Source: Ruania alba (GTDB lineage: Bacteria > Actinomycetota > Actinomycetes > Actinomycetales > Beutenbergiaceae). Taken from it: a DNA stretch of 64,000 nt. The notes below the pieces were generated by a model. That model was not told the origin of the DNA and did no database searches. It saw nothing but the letters and a program-made list of their open reading frames with translations. The position numbers and the translations under genes were made by a program. The stretch lies in NCBI RefSeq assembly GCF_900105765.1, contig NZ_FNTX01000002.1, positions 1,984,001-2,048,000 of the forward strand. The letters run 5' to 3'. Positions 17,843-26,709 of this stretch are shown here, piece after piece. Numbering within the stretch: the stretch's first letter is position 1; each line of letters opens with the position of its first letter.

Positions 17843-18217
17843 GTGCAGGTGCACATCGATGACGGCGACCCGACCCCGCCGTACGAGCAGCTGCGCCGGC
17901 AGCTGCTCGCCCTGATGCAGGCCGGTGCTCTGCCGGCGGGAGTCCGCCTCCCGCCGATCCGGCAGCTCGCCGCGGACCTCGGAGTGGCCGCCGGTACGGT
18001 CGCCCGCGCCTATCGCGAGCTGGAGGACGCGGGGTGGGTGGTCTCCCGCCGTGGTGGCGGCACTCGGGTGGCGGACGGTGCCCCTGCGTCGGCGGTAGCT
18101 CCGGGGGTCGATCTCTCTGACGTGACCGCGGCCGTGCGGCGGGCGCGAGCCGGTGGAGCCAGCGCTGCGCAGATTCGCGCGACCGTGGACCTGGCGCTCG
18201 ACGCTGCGCCGGAGTGA
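17843..18217 (+). CDS. GntR family transcriptional regulator, YtrA-like
   Basis: 124 residues starting with GTG. The N-terminal winged helix is typical (PPYEQLRRQLLALMQAGALP, LPPIRQLAADLGVAAGTVARAYRELE, DAGWVVSRRGGGTRVA). The short tail after residue 75 marks the YtrA subfamily, which lacks a large effector domain. It is co-transcribed with the membrane protein 3 bp upstream and probably binds the inverted repeat at 16894-16958. Confidence 0.9.
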   Translation: MQVHIDDGDPTPPYEQLRRQLLALMQAGALPAGVRLPPIRQLAADLGVAAGTVARAYRELEDAGWVVSRRGGGTRVADGAPASAVAPGVDLSDVTAAVRRARAGGASAAQIRATVDLALDAAPE

Positions 18218-18322
18218 AACCAGCGAGCGCGGCAGCCCGAGCTGTGGTGAGCCGACCGCCAGGGGTGCGTACCGCCGTCGGGGGTGGATGCGACGATGAG
18301 GTGACCGGAGAGACGGAGAACC

Positions 18323-18790
18323 ATGACCGAGACCACCCCAGCGCTGCAGGCGCTGGAACAGACCGACCTGCACTACGAGGTGACCCGGCACGGCCCGGTC
18401 TCCTCACTGGAGGAGGCCGCCGCCGCTCGCGGACTCGAACCGGATCGCCTGATCAAGACGATGGTGGTACGCCGCGGCACGGGGGACTACCTGTTCGTCC
18501 TCGTTCCGGGGAGCCGGTCGATCTCCTGGCCCAAACTGCGCGCGCTGCTCGGCGTGAACCGGCTCTCGATGCCGGACGCGGAGAAGGCGAAGGAGGTCAC
18601 CGGCTACGCACGCGGCACCATCACCCCGTTCGGCGCCACCACCGCGTGGCCGGTCGTGGCCGACTCACGCCTCGCCGGGCAGCGCGTCTCGATCGGCGGG
18701 GGAGGGCACGGTTTCGGCGTCACGCTCGCCGGGGACGACCTGCTCGCCCACCTGGACGCCACCGTGGCCGACGTGACCGAGAGTGCCTGA
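18323..18790 (+). CDS. YbaK/EbsC family aminoacyl-tRNA deacylase
   Basis: 155 residues, a normal size for a free-standing YbaK domain. Family pattern: SLEEAAAARGLEPDRLIKTMVV, the conserved lysine in LIKTMVV, FVLVPGSRSISWPKLRALLG, VTGYARGTITPFG and the glycine-rich ISIGGGGHGFG-like block. Proteins of this type hydrolyse mischarged tRNAs, classically Cys-tRNA(Pro). A GGAGAGACGGAG ribosome site precedes the ATG. Its 3' end overlaps the next gene by 8 bp. Confidence 0.92.
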   Translation: MTETTPALQALEQTDLHYEVTRHGPVSSLEEAAAARGLEPDRLIKTMVVRRGTGDYLFVLVPGSRSISWPKLRALLGVNRLSMPDAEKAKEVTGYARGTITPFGATTAWPVVADSRLAGQRVSIGGGGHGFGVTLAGDDLLAHLDATVADVTESA

Positions 18791-19634
18791 CGGACCGGAC
18801 CGGGAGATCCGGCCGCACCCGCGCACCGGGGTGCCCTACCGTTCCCCGGTGCCGCCCGGGACCGGGTGGCCGGAGGATCCGGCGCGACCGGGCACCACCC
18901 GTGCCAAGGATCGGGAACAAGTGGCGCGCCTTGCTGCCTCGTCCCGGTCGCTGGAGGTGCTGGACGCCCGCTCCAGTGTCTGCCGTGCCTGCCCCCGCCT
19001 CGTGGCATGGCGCGAAGAGGTGGCGACCACCCGCCGTCGGGCCTTCGACGGCGAACCGTACTGGGGGCGCCCAGCCCCTGGCTTCGGAGACCCGGGCGCG
19101 CACCTGTTGATCGTCGGGCTGGCCCCGGCAGCGCACGGGGCGAACCGCACCGGGCGTGTATTCACCGGGGACCGCTCCGGGGACTGGATCTTCGCTGCGC
19201 TGCACCGTGCCGGCTATGCGAACCAGGCGGGCAGCATCGACGCCGCAGACGGGATGCACCTCGACGGCGCCCGGATCGTGGCGGCGGTGCGGTGCGCTCC
19301 GCCAGACAACGCACCCACCCCGGAGGAGAAGCGCACCTGCGCACCCTGGCTGGACCGTGAGATCGAGCTGCTCGCACCGCGCCTGACGGCGATCCTCACC
19401 CTGGGCGGGATCGGCTGGCAGGCCACGTTCGCGGCCCTGCGCCGCCTCGGCTGGCAGGTGCCTCGCCCGCTCCCGTCGTTCGGGCACGGCGTGCAGGTAC
19501 CGGTGACCCGACCGGACGGGCGAGGGGTCGCCGTCATCGGCAGCTATCACGTGTCCCAGCAGAACACCTTCACCGGCCGCCTGACCGAGACCATGCTCGA
19601 CGACGTGCTGCGCCAGTGCCGGCACGGGTCATAA
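18783..19634 (+). CDS. Type 5 uracil-DNA glycosylase (UdgB)
   Basis: 283 residues from a GTG that overlaps the YbaK stop. The cysteines VCRACPRLVAW belong to the 4Fe-4S cluster set of family 4/5 UDGs. Motif A reads GLAPAAHGANRTGRVFTGD, with Ala where family 4 has an acidic residue, which marks family 5, and the late motif is GSYHVSQQNTFTGRLT with the catalytic-region His. UdgB removes uracil and other deaminated bases from double-stranded DNA, useful in a GC-rich genome. N-terminal PHPRTGVPYRSPVPPGTG is the usual actinobacterial leader. Confidence 0.92.
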   Translation: MPDGPDREIRPHPRTGVPYRSPVPPGTGWPEDPARPGTTRAKDREQVARLAASSRSLEVLDARSSVCRACPRLVAWREEVATTRRRAFDGEPYWGRPAPGFGDPGAHLLIVGLAPAAHGANRTGRVFTGDRSGDWIFAALHRAGYANQAGSIDAADGMHLDGARIVAAVRCAPPDNAPTPEEKRTCAPWLDREIELLAPRLTAILTLGGIGWQATFAALRRLGWQVPRPLPSFGHGVQVPVTRPDGRGVAVIGSYHVSQQNTFTGRLTETMLDDVLRQCRHGS

Positions 19635-19640
19635 CCCGTG
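19623..19640 (+). terminator. Small stem-loop at the UdgB stop
   Basis: CACGGGT and ACCCGTG pair around a 4-base loop spanning the stop codon, followed by an A/C-rich stretch. It could end the YbaK-UdgB transcript before the NDH-2 promoter. Confidence 0.4.
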
Positions 19641-19687
19641 TGCAAACACACAGCATCGGCACTCGCGGGCGGTCCTAGACTGAAGAC

Positions 19688-21088
19688 ATGAGCGAATCGG
19701 CCGCTACCACGCACTCTGCATCCAAGACCCGCAAGGTCCCGCGCATCCTCGTTCTCGGTGGCGGCTACGTCGGCCTCTACACCGCGATGCAGATCCGCAA
19801 GCGGATGGGCCGCCGTGAGGTCGCCATCGTGGTGGTGGACCCCCGTTCCTACATGACCTATCAGCCGTTCCTGCCGGAGGCGGCCGCCGGATCGATCGAG
19901 CCGCGGCACGTGGTGGCCCCGCACCGCCGACTGCTGCGCGGGTGCACGGTGCTCTCCGGGCGGGTCAGCGGGCTCGACCACGCCGAGCGCAAGGCCAGCA
20001 TCACACCCGTCGAGGGTGAGCCCTACGAGGTCTCCTACGACCACGTGGTGGTGGCGCTCGGCGCCGTCGCGCGGGTATTGCCGATCCCGGGGCTGGCCGA
20101 GAACGGCATTGGTTTCAAGCAGATCGAAGAGGCCATCGCGCTGCGCAACCAGGTGCTGAACAAGATGGACGTCGCCGCTTCCACCTGGGACCCCGAGCTC
20201 CGCAAGCGGATGCTCACGTTCACCTTCGTCGGTGGCGGGTTCGCCGGGATCGAGGCGATCGCCGAGGTCGAGGACATGGCTCGGCACGCCTGCAAGGACT
20301 TCGACTCGATCCGCCAGGAAGACCTGCGGTTCGTGCTCATCGAGGGTGCCCACCGCATCCTTCCCGAGCTCGGTGACGAACTCGGTGGTTACGCCCTCGA
20401 GCAGCTCCGTGCGCGAGGTATCGAGGTCAAGCTGAACACCTTCCTCAGTTCCGCTGAGGACGGCAGGATCGTGTGCTCCGACGGCGAAGAGTTCGTCTCC
20501 GACACCCTCGTGTGGACGGCGGGCGTGAAGGCGAACCCGGTGCTGGCCGAGACCGACCTGCCGCTGGACAAGGCCGGCCGCGTGCGCGCCCTGCCCACCT
20601 TGCAGGTGGCGACTGAGGACGGCGAGATCGTCGACGGAGCCTGGGTGGCCGGCGACTGCGCCGCCGTCCCGGACCTGTCCACCGACGAGCCGGACAAGTT
20701 CTGTGCCCCGACGGCGCAGCACGCCGTCCGCCAGGCCCGTCACCTCGGTGACAACATCGTGCGCTTCCTCTCCGACGAGCCGGTGGTGGAGTACTCGCAC
20801 CAGAACATGGGCACCGTGGCTTCGCTCGGCCTGTACAAGGGGGTCGCGCAGATCCAGGGCATCAAGTTCCGTGGGCCGATCGCGTGGTTCATGCACCGCA
20901 CGTACCACATGTGGGCGATGCCGAGCGTGAACCGCAAGGCCCGCATCCTGCTGGACTGGACCACGGCGTTGCTGTTCAACCGGGAGATGGTGGCGCTCGG
21001 CTCGTTGCAGAGCCCGCGCGAGGCATTCATCACCGCGGCCACCTCGAAGAAGCCCGGTGAGCAGAAGGCCGGAGCGGGCACCACCTGA
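19688..21088 (+). CDS. Type II NADH:quinone oxidoreductase-like FAD/NAD(P)-dependent oxidoreductase
   Basis: 466 residues. The FAD-binding fold starts at about residue 18 (ILVLGGGYVGLYTAMQI), the NAD-binding fold at about 175 (FTFVGGGFAGIEAIAEV), and a third nucleotide-binding block WVAGDCAAVPD lies near 320. The C-terminal part contains a hydrophobic helix that could attach it to the membrane (RAIAWFMHRTYHMWAMP-like stretch). NDH-2 enzymes pass electrons from NADH to menaquinone without pumping protons. A TAGACT -10-like hexamer ends 6 bases before the ATG, so the message may be leaderless. Confidence 0.9.
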   Translation: MSESAATTHSASKTRKVPRILVLGGGYVGLYTAMQIRKRMGRREVAIVVVDPRSYMTYQPFLPEAAAGSIEPRHVVAPHRRLLRGCTVLSGRVSGLDHAERKASITPVEGEPYEVSYDHVVVALGAVARVLPIPGLAENGIGFKQIEEAIALRNQVLNKMDVAASTWDPELRKRMLTFTFVGGGFAGIEAIAEVEDMARHACKDFDSIRQEDLRFVLIEGAHRILPELGDELGGYALEQLRARGIEVKLNTFLSSAEDGRIVCSDGEEFVSDTLVWTAGVKANPVLAETDLPLDKAGRVRALPTLQVATEDGEIVDGAWVAGDCAAVPDLSTDEPDKFCAPTAQHAVRQARHLGDNIVRFLSDEPVVEYSHQNMGTVASLGLYKGVAQIQGIKFRGPIAWFMHRTYHMWAMPSVNRKARILLDWTTALLFNREMVALGSLQSPREAFITAATSKKPGEQKAGAGTT

Positions 21089-21136
21089 GTGATTCACGGG
21101 GCGGCGGTGGGAGCGACGTAGGATCGACCTCGCCGC

Positions 21137-21213
21137 GCCCCCATAGCCCAACCGGCAGAGGCAGCCGACTTAAAATCGGCACAGTCAGGGTTCGAGTCCC
21201 TGTGGGGGCACCA
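21137..21213 (+). tRNA. tRNA-Leu(TAA) by anticodon, class I shape, CCA encoded
   Basis: A 77-base cloverleaf. Acceptor GCCCCCA/TGGGGGC pairs fully (21137-21143 with 21203-21209), then A and CCA. Anticodon stem GCCGA/TCGGC encloses the loop CTTAAAA with anticodon TAA at 21171-21173. The T-arm is CAGGG-TTCGAGT-CCCTG. The variable region is only 5 bases (ACAGT), whereas bacterial tRNA-Leu normally has a long variable arm. The gene sits between ndh and a serine hydrolase gene. Confidence 0.85.
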
Positions 21214-21244
21214 CACGCTGTGCGCGAGCAGGGAGCGAGCCCGG

Positions 21245-22378
21245 ATGAGAACCAACGGTCAGGCGTCTGCGCTGCAGGAGGACCTGGAGCGGCTGCTGCG
21301 CGAGGCCACCACCTCGGCGGGTGGCGACCCCGTCTCGGCGATTCCGGGGGCTGCGGCCGGGATCCTGCATCGCGGTCGAACGGTCGCCCACGCCACCTCA
21401 GGGGTGACGGCGCTCGTCGATGACGAGGGAGAACCGCTCGCCGAGCGGGAGGCGATCACTCCCGACCTGGTCTGGGACATCGCATCGCTGACGAAGATCG
21501 TCGTCACGGTCGCGGCCCTGGTGCAGTCGGACGCAGGAACGCTCGACCTGGACCGGCCCGTGGTACGCGACCTGCCTGAATTTGTTGCGGACATCGATGG
21601 TGGTGTCCCGGGCCGGGAGTCCATCACCCCACGCCACCTGCTCACTCACACCGCCGGCCTCCCGGCAGCATGTGAGCCGTGGATGGTGGACGGCGACCGC
21701 GGCGAACGGTCCGCCTACGTGCTGTCGCGGCCGCTGCTGCGCGAGCCCGGTACCGCTCACGAGTACTCCTGCGTCGGGTACCTGACGTTGGGGCTGCTGC
21801 TCGAGCGGATCACCGGGATGCCGCTGCCGGAGCTCGTCTCGACCACCGTGACCGGCCCGTTGGGGATGAGATCGACGGCGTATGGCCCCGTTCTGGGACG
21901 GCGTGCCGTGCCGACCGAGTACCAGCCCGCGATGGGTCGGGGGTTGGTGCGCGGCGTGGTCCACGACGAAGCTGCCTGGACCCTCGGCGGAGCCGGGAAT
22001 GCCGGAGTCTTCTCCGATGTCAGCGACCTGCTCACCTTCGGTGCGGAGATCTGCACCGGTACCCAGGGTCTGCTCTCGGAACAGTCCCGGGCTGGTCTCG
22101 CCACCGGGACGCTCCCGGGGAGCGAGTCCGCGCGGATCGGCTACGACCAGGCATTCGGGCTACGCCTGGGGCACCACCGGTTCATGGGGACCACGGACCG
22201 CGGGGTGCTGGGCCACACCGGCTTCACGGGCACCTCGCTGGTCATCGATCCCGACCGCGAGTTGGTGATCGTGCTGCTCACGAACGCGGTGCACCCGGTG
22301 CGTGGCCGCCATGACCCTTCCCGACTGCGGCAGGACGTGGTGAGCACGGCCCGCGGCTGGGCCTCGACCGCGGGCTAG
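21245..22378 (+). CDS. Serine hydrolase, beta-lactamase/penicillin-binding protein-like
   Basis: 377 residues. The SxxK nucleophile motif is SLTK in DIASLTKIVVTVAAL (about residue 80), the second motif is Y-x-x-V-G in HEYSCVGYLTLGLLLERI, and the third is HTG in GHTGFTGTSLVIDP. This is the family of beta-lactamase class C, EstB-type esterases and D-aminopeptidases. No signal peptide is seen, so it is probably a cytoplasmic esterase or peptidase rather than a resistance enzyme. It is convergent with the RpiR regulator, 4 bp between stops. Confidence 0.88.
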   Translation: MRTNGQASALQEDLERLLREATTSAGGDPVSAIPGAAAGILHRGRTVAHATSGVTALVDDEGEPLAEREAITPDLVWDIASLTKIVVTVAALVQSDAGTLDLDRPVVRDLPEFVADIDGGVPGRESITPRHLLTHTAGLPAACEPWMVDGDRGERSAYVLSRPLLREPGTAHEYSCVGYLTLGLLLERITGMPLPELVSTTVTGPLGMRSTAYGPVLGRRAVPTEYQPAMGRGLVRGVVHDEAAWTLGGAGNAGVFSDVSDLLTFGAEICTGTQGLLSEQSRAGLATGTLPGSESARIGYDQAFGLRLGHHRFMGTTDRGVLGHTGFTGTSLVIDPDRELVIVLLTNAVHPVRGRHDPSRLRQDVVSTARGWASTAG

Positions 22379-22382
22379 GAGC

Positions 22383-23273
22383 CTACAGGTCGGCGACGGC
22401 GCGGAAACTGGCGTCCAGGGCCGCCTGCGTCGTCGGCATGTCTCGCATCGCCACGCCGACGAACAGACAGTCGATCACCACGAGCTGGGCGATCCGGCTC
22501 GCCATCGCCCCGGAGCGGAACGTCGTCTCCCGTGAGGCGGTGACGAGCGTGATGTCGGCCGCCTGTGCCAACTGTGAACCCGGATGATTGGTGATCGCGA
22601 TCGTTGTGGCGCCCTGACTGCGGGCGAGGGCTGTGGGTGCCACGACGTCGGTCGTGCTGCCGGAGTGGGACAGGGCGATCACGACGTCCCCTGCCGAACG
22701 GAGCGAGATGGCGGTCATGGCGAGATGCCGCTCCGGGTGATGCACGGTGACCAGTCCGAGGCGGGAGAGCTTCTGGTCCAGGTCGATCGCCGAGATCGCA
22801 CTCGCTCCGACACCGACGAGATCGATGCGGCGCGCATTGACCAGGGCGTCGACAGCAGCCGTGAGGGCTGGGATGTCGAGCATCGCGGAGGTGTCCTCGA
22901 CCGCGCGAGCGTCGGCGTAGCCGATGCTCGCGACGACCTGCTCCAAGGTGTGGGAGGCATCGAGCGTTCCCGACAATGGCTCACGCGCGGTCCGCCCCTC
23001 CTCCAGACCCGCGTCCTTGGCCAGTGCGAGACGAAGTTGCGGATACCCCGGGAACCCCATCCGCTTGGCGAACCGGACGACCGTGGGTGGCGACGTGTCG
23101 CACCGTTGGGCCAGCGCCGTGATCGATTCGCGTGCCACGGCCGCCGGATCGGCCAGGACCGCCTGAGCCACTCGACGTTCGGCTGGCCGCAGCTCAGGGA
23201 GCATCCCTCCCACCCGGGTGACGAGCGGGACTCTCTCCGGTTGTGTCGAAGCAGGCACCGTGGGCTCCCTCAT
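22383..23273 (-). CDS. MurR/RpiR family transcriptional regulator
   Basis: 296 residues. An N-terminal RpiR helix-turn-helix (ESITALAQRCDTSPPTVVRFAKRMGFPGYPQLRLAL split over residues 50-85) is followed by a SIS sugar-phosphate-binding domain (about 125-260) with IDLVGVGASAISAIDLDQKL and VIALSHSGSTTDVV. Such regulators sense amino-sugar or sugar phosphates. No sugar gene lies directly next to it apart from the convergent serine hydrolase, so its target is not evident. Confidence 0.92.
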   Translation of the reverse strand: MREPTVPASTQPERVPLVTRVGGMLPELRPAERRVAQAVLADPAAVARESITALAQRCDTSPPTVVRFAKRMGFPGYPQLRLALAKDAGLEEGRTAREPLSGTLDASHTLEQVVASIGYADARAVEDTSAMLDIPALTAAVDALVNARRIDLVGVGASAISAIDLDQKLSRLGLVTVHHPERHLAMTAISLRSAGDVVIALSHSGSTTDVVAPTALARSQGATTIAITNHPGSQLAQAADITLVTASRETTFRSGAMASRIAQLVVIDCLFVGVAMRDMPTTQAALDASFRAVADL

Positions 23274-23325
23274 CCTTGCGCTGGCCCCTCAGGATAGGTG
23301 CCACGCGTCCGTCGTGTGCCCCCGA

Positions 23326-25167
23326 TCACTCCACGACGGAGACGACCACCAGGGATGAGTCGCTGGAGGAAACCCCCAGCTCCGGGGTCACGTTCACGAA
23401 GTAGGCCTGCGGTGCGGCTGTGAGAACCATCAGACCTGGTGCGATCGGCTCCGTCGGTTCCAGGTTCAGCGCCTCACGCAGTCGCGCCACGTCAACGAGG
23501 GCCAGGTCTCCGGCGGACTCGCCCTCGTGGGGGTTCAGTACCAGGGTGTCACCCTCGGCCCAGGTCCCCTCGTCGGTGGAGATGAAGACGGTCGCCGTGT
23601 CCGCTTCTCCCGTGCCGGCGGCGGCGACCAGGACACGGGACTGCAGACCCTCGGGCGGGTCCAACCCGTCCGGCACGGTCACGTCATAGGCGTGTGCGGT
23701 CGTCTCGACCACCTCGAGGTTGTCCACCGCACGTCCCGTGAAGTGCGGGGTGGAGAGCCAGTCCACGAGCAGGCCACCGCCGACGACCACGGCGAGCACC
23801 ACGAAGGCCACTGCGCCGATGAGTGCTGCCTGGCCGAGGGTTCTGGTGCGAGCACCTGGTGCGGCCACCGGGGCGTCCAGCGGCACCATCGGCACGAATC
23901 CAGCCGCCATGGGTGCTCGGTCAGGTGCCCGGGCGGAGTCCTCCGCGCCCCGCCCGTCCTGCTCCTGACCGTTCGTGCGCTGGTCGTCCTCGCTCGGCGC
24001 AGCGGCACTCGATGGGGGCCCGGCGGCTCCGGGCAGCCAGGTCTGCGCCGCCCGATCCGAGAGGTCCGAGGCCGGTATGGCTGCCCTCTCCGGATCGTCA
24101 TTGCCCGGTGGGCCCGCACTGTTCGCGCCAGTGCCACCGCCGGCCGGACCGGTCCCCGGCGGTCCCCCCGAACCGTCTCCGGGGGCGCCTGACCCCGCGC
24201 CAGCACCTGGCACCACGGTGGGGGTGGGGTCGACCGTCGTGGGCAGGGGCCCGGCGCTCATCGGGATCTCCAACCCGGTCACGCCCAGGCCCAGCTCCCG
24301 CTGCACGTCCTGCAGCGCCAGCGCCAGCTCCAGCATCGAGTCGAATCGTTCGGCCGGATCGTAGGCCATCGCCGTGCGCAGCGCCTGCTCCAACGACGCC
24401 GGCACGTCTGTGCGCTGCATCCTGGCGACGAAGCCGCTGCGGATCCTCCCGGTCAGGTGCGCGGACCCGTTCGGCCCGTCCGGAGCCTCGTGCGGGGACC
24501 GGCCCTCCAGCAGCGAGTAGAGCGTGGCACCCAGCGAGTACCGGTCGGACCGCATGTTCGAGATCGGCGGGTCGGCAACGGTCTCCGGTGCCGCCCACGG
24601 AAGGCTCATCCCGACCGAATCCTCGACCTCGACGTCCAGACCTGAGTACATCTCCGCTCGCGCCCGGGTGGCCTCCGGGAAGGTCTCGTCGATCGTCGAG
24701 ATGCCGAAGTCGCCCAGCACCGTCACCCCATACTCGGTGAGCAGAAGGTTGGACGGCTTGACGTCCCGATGCACGATCCCGAGCCGGTGTGCTGACTCGA
24801 GCGCGGAGGCGATCCGAACCCCCAGCTCGAGCACCTCGGCCACACTCATCGGCTCGGTACGGTAGCGCTCACCGAGGCTGCCGCCCGGGCAGTACTCCAT
24901 CACCAGGTACGGGTCGCCGTCAGCATCGACATCAGCGGACAGGACGTCGGCGATCCCGGTGTGCCCGGAGAGTCGCGCCATCAGATTGGCCTCGGCAGCG
25001 AACCGAGCCCGACCTTCCGGCGTCAGCGACTCGGTCCGCAGCACCTTGATCGCCACGTCCCGCACCGGCATCTGCTGCCGGTAGAGGTACACGTCCGAGA
25101 ACCCGCCGTGCCCGATCGTGCGGAGATACTCGAAGCCAGGGATCACGGGGGCGTCGTCCTCGTTCAT
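23326..25167 (-). CDS. Membrane-anchored serine/threonine protein kinase
   Basis: 613 residues from ATG 25167, preceded by GGGGAGGG. The kinase domain covers about 9-280: GHGGFSDVYLY (glycine loop), VAIKVL (Lys), HRDVKPSNLLL (catalytic loop), DFGIS (DFG) and the APE motif in WAAPETVADP. A Gly/Pro/Ala-rich linker follows, then one membrane helix (ALIGAVAFVVLAVVVGGGLL, about 465-485) and an external domain of some 125 residues without PASTA repeats. Such kinases read envelope or metabolic cues. A divergent lipoprotein gene starts 88 bp away and may be a partner. Confidence 0.93.
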   Translation of the reverse strand: MNEDDAPVIPGFEYLRTIGHGGFSDVYLYRQQMPVRDVAIKVLRTESLTPEGRARFAAEANLMARLSGHTGIADVLSADVDADGDPYLVMEYCPGGSLGERYRTEPMSVAEVLELGVRIASALESAHRLGIVHRDVKPSNLLLTEYGVTVLGDFGISTIDETFPEATRARAEMYSGLDVEVEDSVGMSLPWAAPETVADPPISNMRSDRYSLGATLYSLLEGRSPHEAPDGPNGSAHLTGRIRSGFVARMQRTDVPASLEQALRTAMAYDPAERFDSMLELALALQDVQRELGLGVTGLEIPMSAGPLPTTVDPTPTVVPGAGAGSGAPGDGSGGPPGTGPAGGGTGANSAGPPGNDDPERAAIPASDLSDRAAQTWLPGAAGPPSSAAAPSEDDQRTNGQEQDGRGAEDSARAPDRAPMAAGFVPMVPLDAPVAAPGARTRTLGQAALIGAVAFVVLAVVVGGGLLVDWLSTPHFTGRAVDNLEVVETTAHAYDVTVPDGLDPPEGLQSRVLVAAAGTGEADTATVFISTDEGTWAEGDTLVLNPHEGESAGDLALVDVARLREALNLEPTEPIAPGLMVLTAAPQAYFVNVTPELGVSSSDSSLVVVSVVE

Positions 25168-25255
25168 CGCCCTCCCCGCTCTGCGCTCGGTGCCACCTGT
25201 GACCGGATAGATTGTGAGTCCCATGCCCCTGGCACCCGATCCTAAGGGGAAGGTG

Positions 25256-26134
25256 ATGAGCCCAACGATCCACCCGGTACGTGCACGGCGCTGCGCACTG
25301 GGAGCCGTCGGCCTGACGGCGTTGCTCGCCGTCGGAGCAGGCTGCTCGCCTGCGCCTACTGTGGGCCTGGACGGGGCGCCGGACCCTGCCCCGCCCACGG
25401 ACGCCGTCGCTGAGGATGTGAGCGTGCTGCTCACCGATGTGGCGCGTGCGTTCGGTACCAACGGCGCGCCCACGGACGTAATCTCCGATGGGGCCGGGAT
25501 CGCCATCGCCACCACCGAGCTCACTGATGCGCTCGACCTCGGGGACCAGCCGGCAGCGGTCGCGGCCGGCCTGGCGCACACATGGTCCCTCCTTCCCGCC
25601 GCGCGTCAGGTCACTGTCGAGGTGATCACCGCCGAGGTGGTCGGCACCCATCAGGGTGACCCGGTCGCTCGCCTGGATGTGGAGACCGAGGTCGCCTCGG
25701 CCGGTGCGCCCACGCAGGTGAGCAACGTCGACTACCTCGCCGCCTGGGACGGTGGCCGGCTCACTCTGCTGACTCCGGCCGGTGAGAGCGACGGCGCGGT
25801 CGCGCTGGACTCCGGGGTGGGGCTCGAGTCACCGACCGGGGCGGTGCGGCGCTACCTCGACCTGGTCGAAGCAGGGGAGTGGGCGGCTGTGGAACAGCTC
25901 GCCGAGGGCATCAACGTGGACCGCACCGCCCTGGAGGTGCTGGGGACGACGGTCGCCGATGCCGAGGCGGTGGAGGTCGTTCGGGTGGTCGCCCCGGAAG
26001 GTCCCGACGGCGAAGGGGCACCTGCGATCGAGGGCGGCCAGGTGGTCTATGCGGTCTCGGGCGCCGACCAGATCCTCGGACGCTTCGGTGTGGATGTCGC
26101 CCAGCGCTTGGTGGTCTACGAACGCACCGACTGA
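25256..26134 (+). CDS. Putative lipoprotein of unknown function
   Basis: 292 residues from ATG 25256 with AAGGGGA upstream; a GTG at 25214 would only lengthen the n-region. The signal peptide ends in the lipobox AVGAGC. The mature part is rich in Ala, Val, Asp and Glu and contains a repeated DVSVLLTDVARAFG / LDLVEAGEWAAVEQLAEG type of helical segment, with no motif I recognise. It is divergent from the Ser/Thr kinase, so it may lie in the same regulatory unit. Its end overlaps the convergent GNAT gene by 19 bp. Confidence 0.75.
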   Translation: MSPTIHPVRARRCALGAVGLTALLAVGAGCSPAPTVGLDGAPDPAPPTDAVAEDVSVLLTDVARAFGTNGAPTDVISDGAGIAIATTELTDALDLGDQPAAVAAGLAHTWSLLPAARQVTVEVITAEVVGTHQGDPVARLDVETEVASAGAPTQVSNVDYLAAWDGGRLTLLTPAGESDGAVALDSGVGLESPTGAVRRYLDLVEAGEWAAVEQLAEGINVDRTALEVLGTTVADAEAVEVVRVVAPEGPDGEGAPAIEGGQVVYAVSGADQILGRFGVDVAQRLVVYERTD

Positions 26135-26667
26135 GCGAGCGTGCTCACGTCGGCCACCATTGTGGTGGCACCTTCCTGCTGCGTCACCGCAGTGAATCCG
26201 AGTCGCTCGTAGAGAGATCGCGCCCGGTTGCCGTTCTCCACGCTCAGGCTCACTCGCGAGATTCCGGCGGCGGCCAGCTTGGGTGCGAGCGAACGGATCA
26301 GGCCGGAACCGATGCCACGTCCACGGTGGTGGGCGATCACGGCCATCGAGAGCTCAGGGATGTCCTCGGAGATGAACCCGTACCCGGGGCTGCGGGCCGG
26401 GAACTTGCGCACCCAGGCCGCACCGATCGGGATCTGCAGACCGCTCGGACCGGCCAGGTCCACGGCGATCACGCCGATGTCCCCCTCGCGCTGCCAGCCC
26501 GCCACATACAGGGACGTTGACTTGTCCTTGAGGATCTGTTTGCGGGTGAAGCGCTCTTCACCGGTCCAATTGAAGGCAGCAAGCAGCATGTCGACGAGGA
26601 ACTCGGCGTCCTCTGGCCCTGCCTCGCGGACGCCTACCGGCCCCTGGCGGACCTGCTCACCCATCAA
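26116..26667 (-). CDS. GNAT family N-acetyltransferase
   Basis: 183 residues. The acetyl-CoA-binding motif A is clear: ELSMAVIAHHRGRGIGSGLIRSLAP, followed by VSLSVENGNRARSLYERLGF (motif B), in the usual order and spacing. The N-terminal part VREAGPEDAEFLVDMLLAAFNW is also typical. Substrate is unknown. Two Met codons stand at the start. It is transcribed away from the response regulator end, 42 bp from it, possibly as a separate unit. Confidence 0.9.
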   Translation of the reverse strand: MMGEQVRQGPVGVREAGPEDAEFLVDMLLAAFNWTGEERFTRKQILKDKSTSLYVAGWQREGDIGVIAVDLAGPSGLQIPIGAAWVRKFPARSPGYGFISEDIPELSMAVIAHHRGRGIGSGLIRSLAPKLAAAGISRVSLSVENGNRARSLYERLGFTAVTQQEGATTMVADVSTLAQSVRS

Positions 26668-26709
26668 TGCCCTTCCTGGTGTTAGAACAACCGGTGCGAA
26701 GCACCGAAA

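Noticed and set aside
21245-22378. A beta-lactamase resistance gene
   Set aside because: There is no signal peptide, and the second motif is Y-S-C rather than Y-x-N; an esterase or peptidase is more likely.
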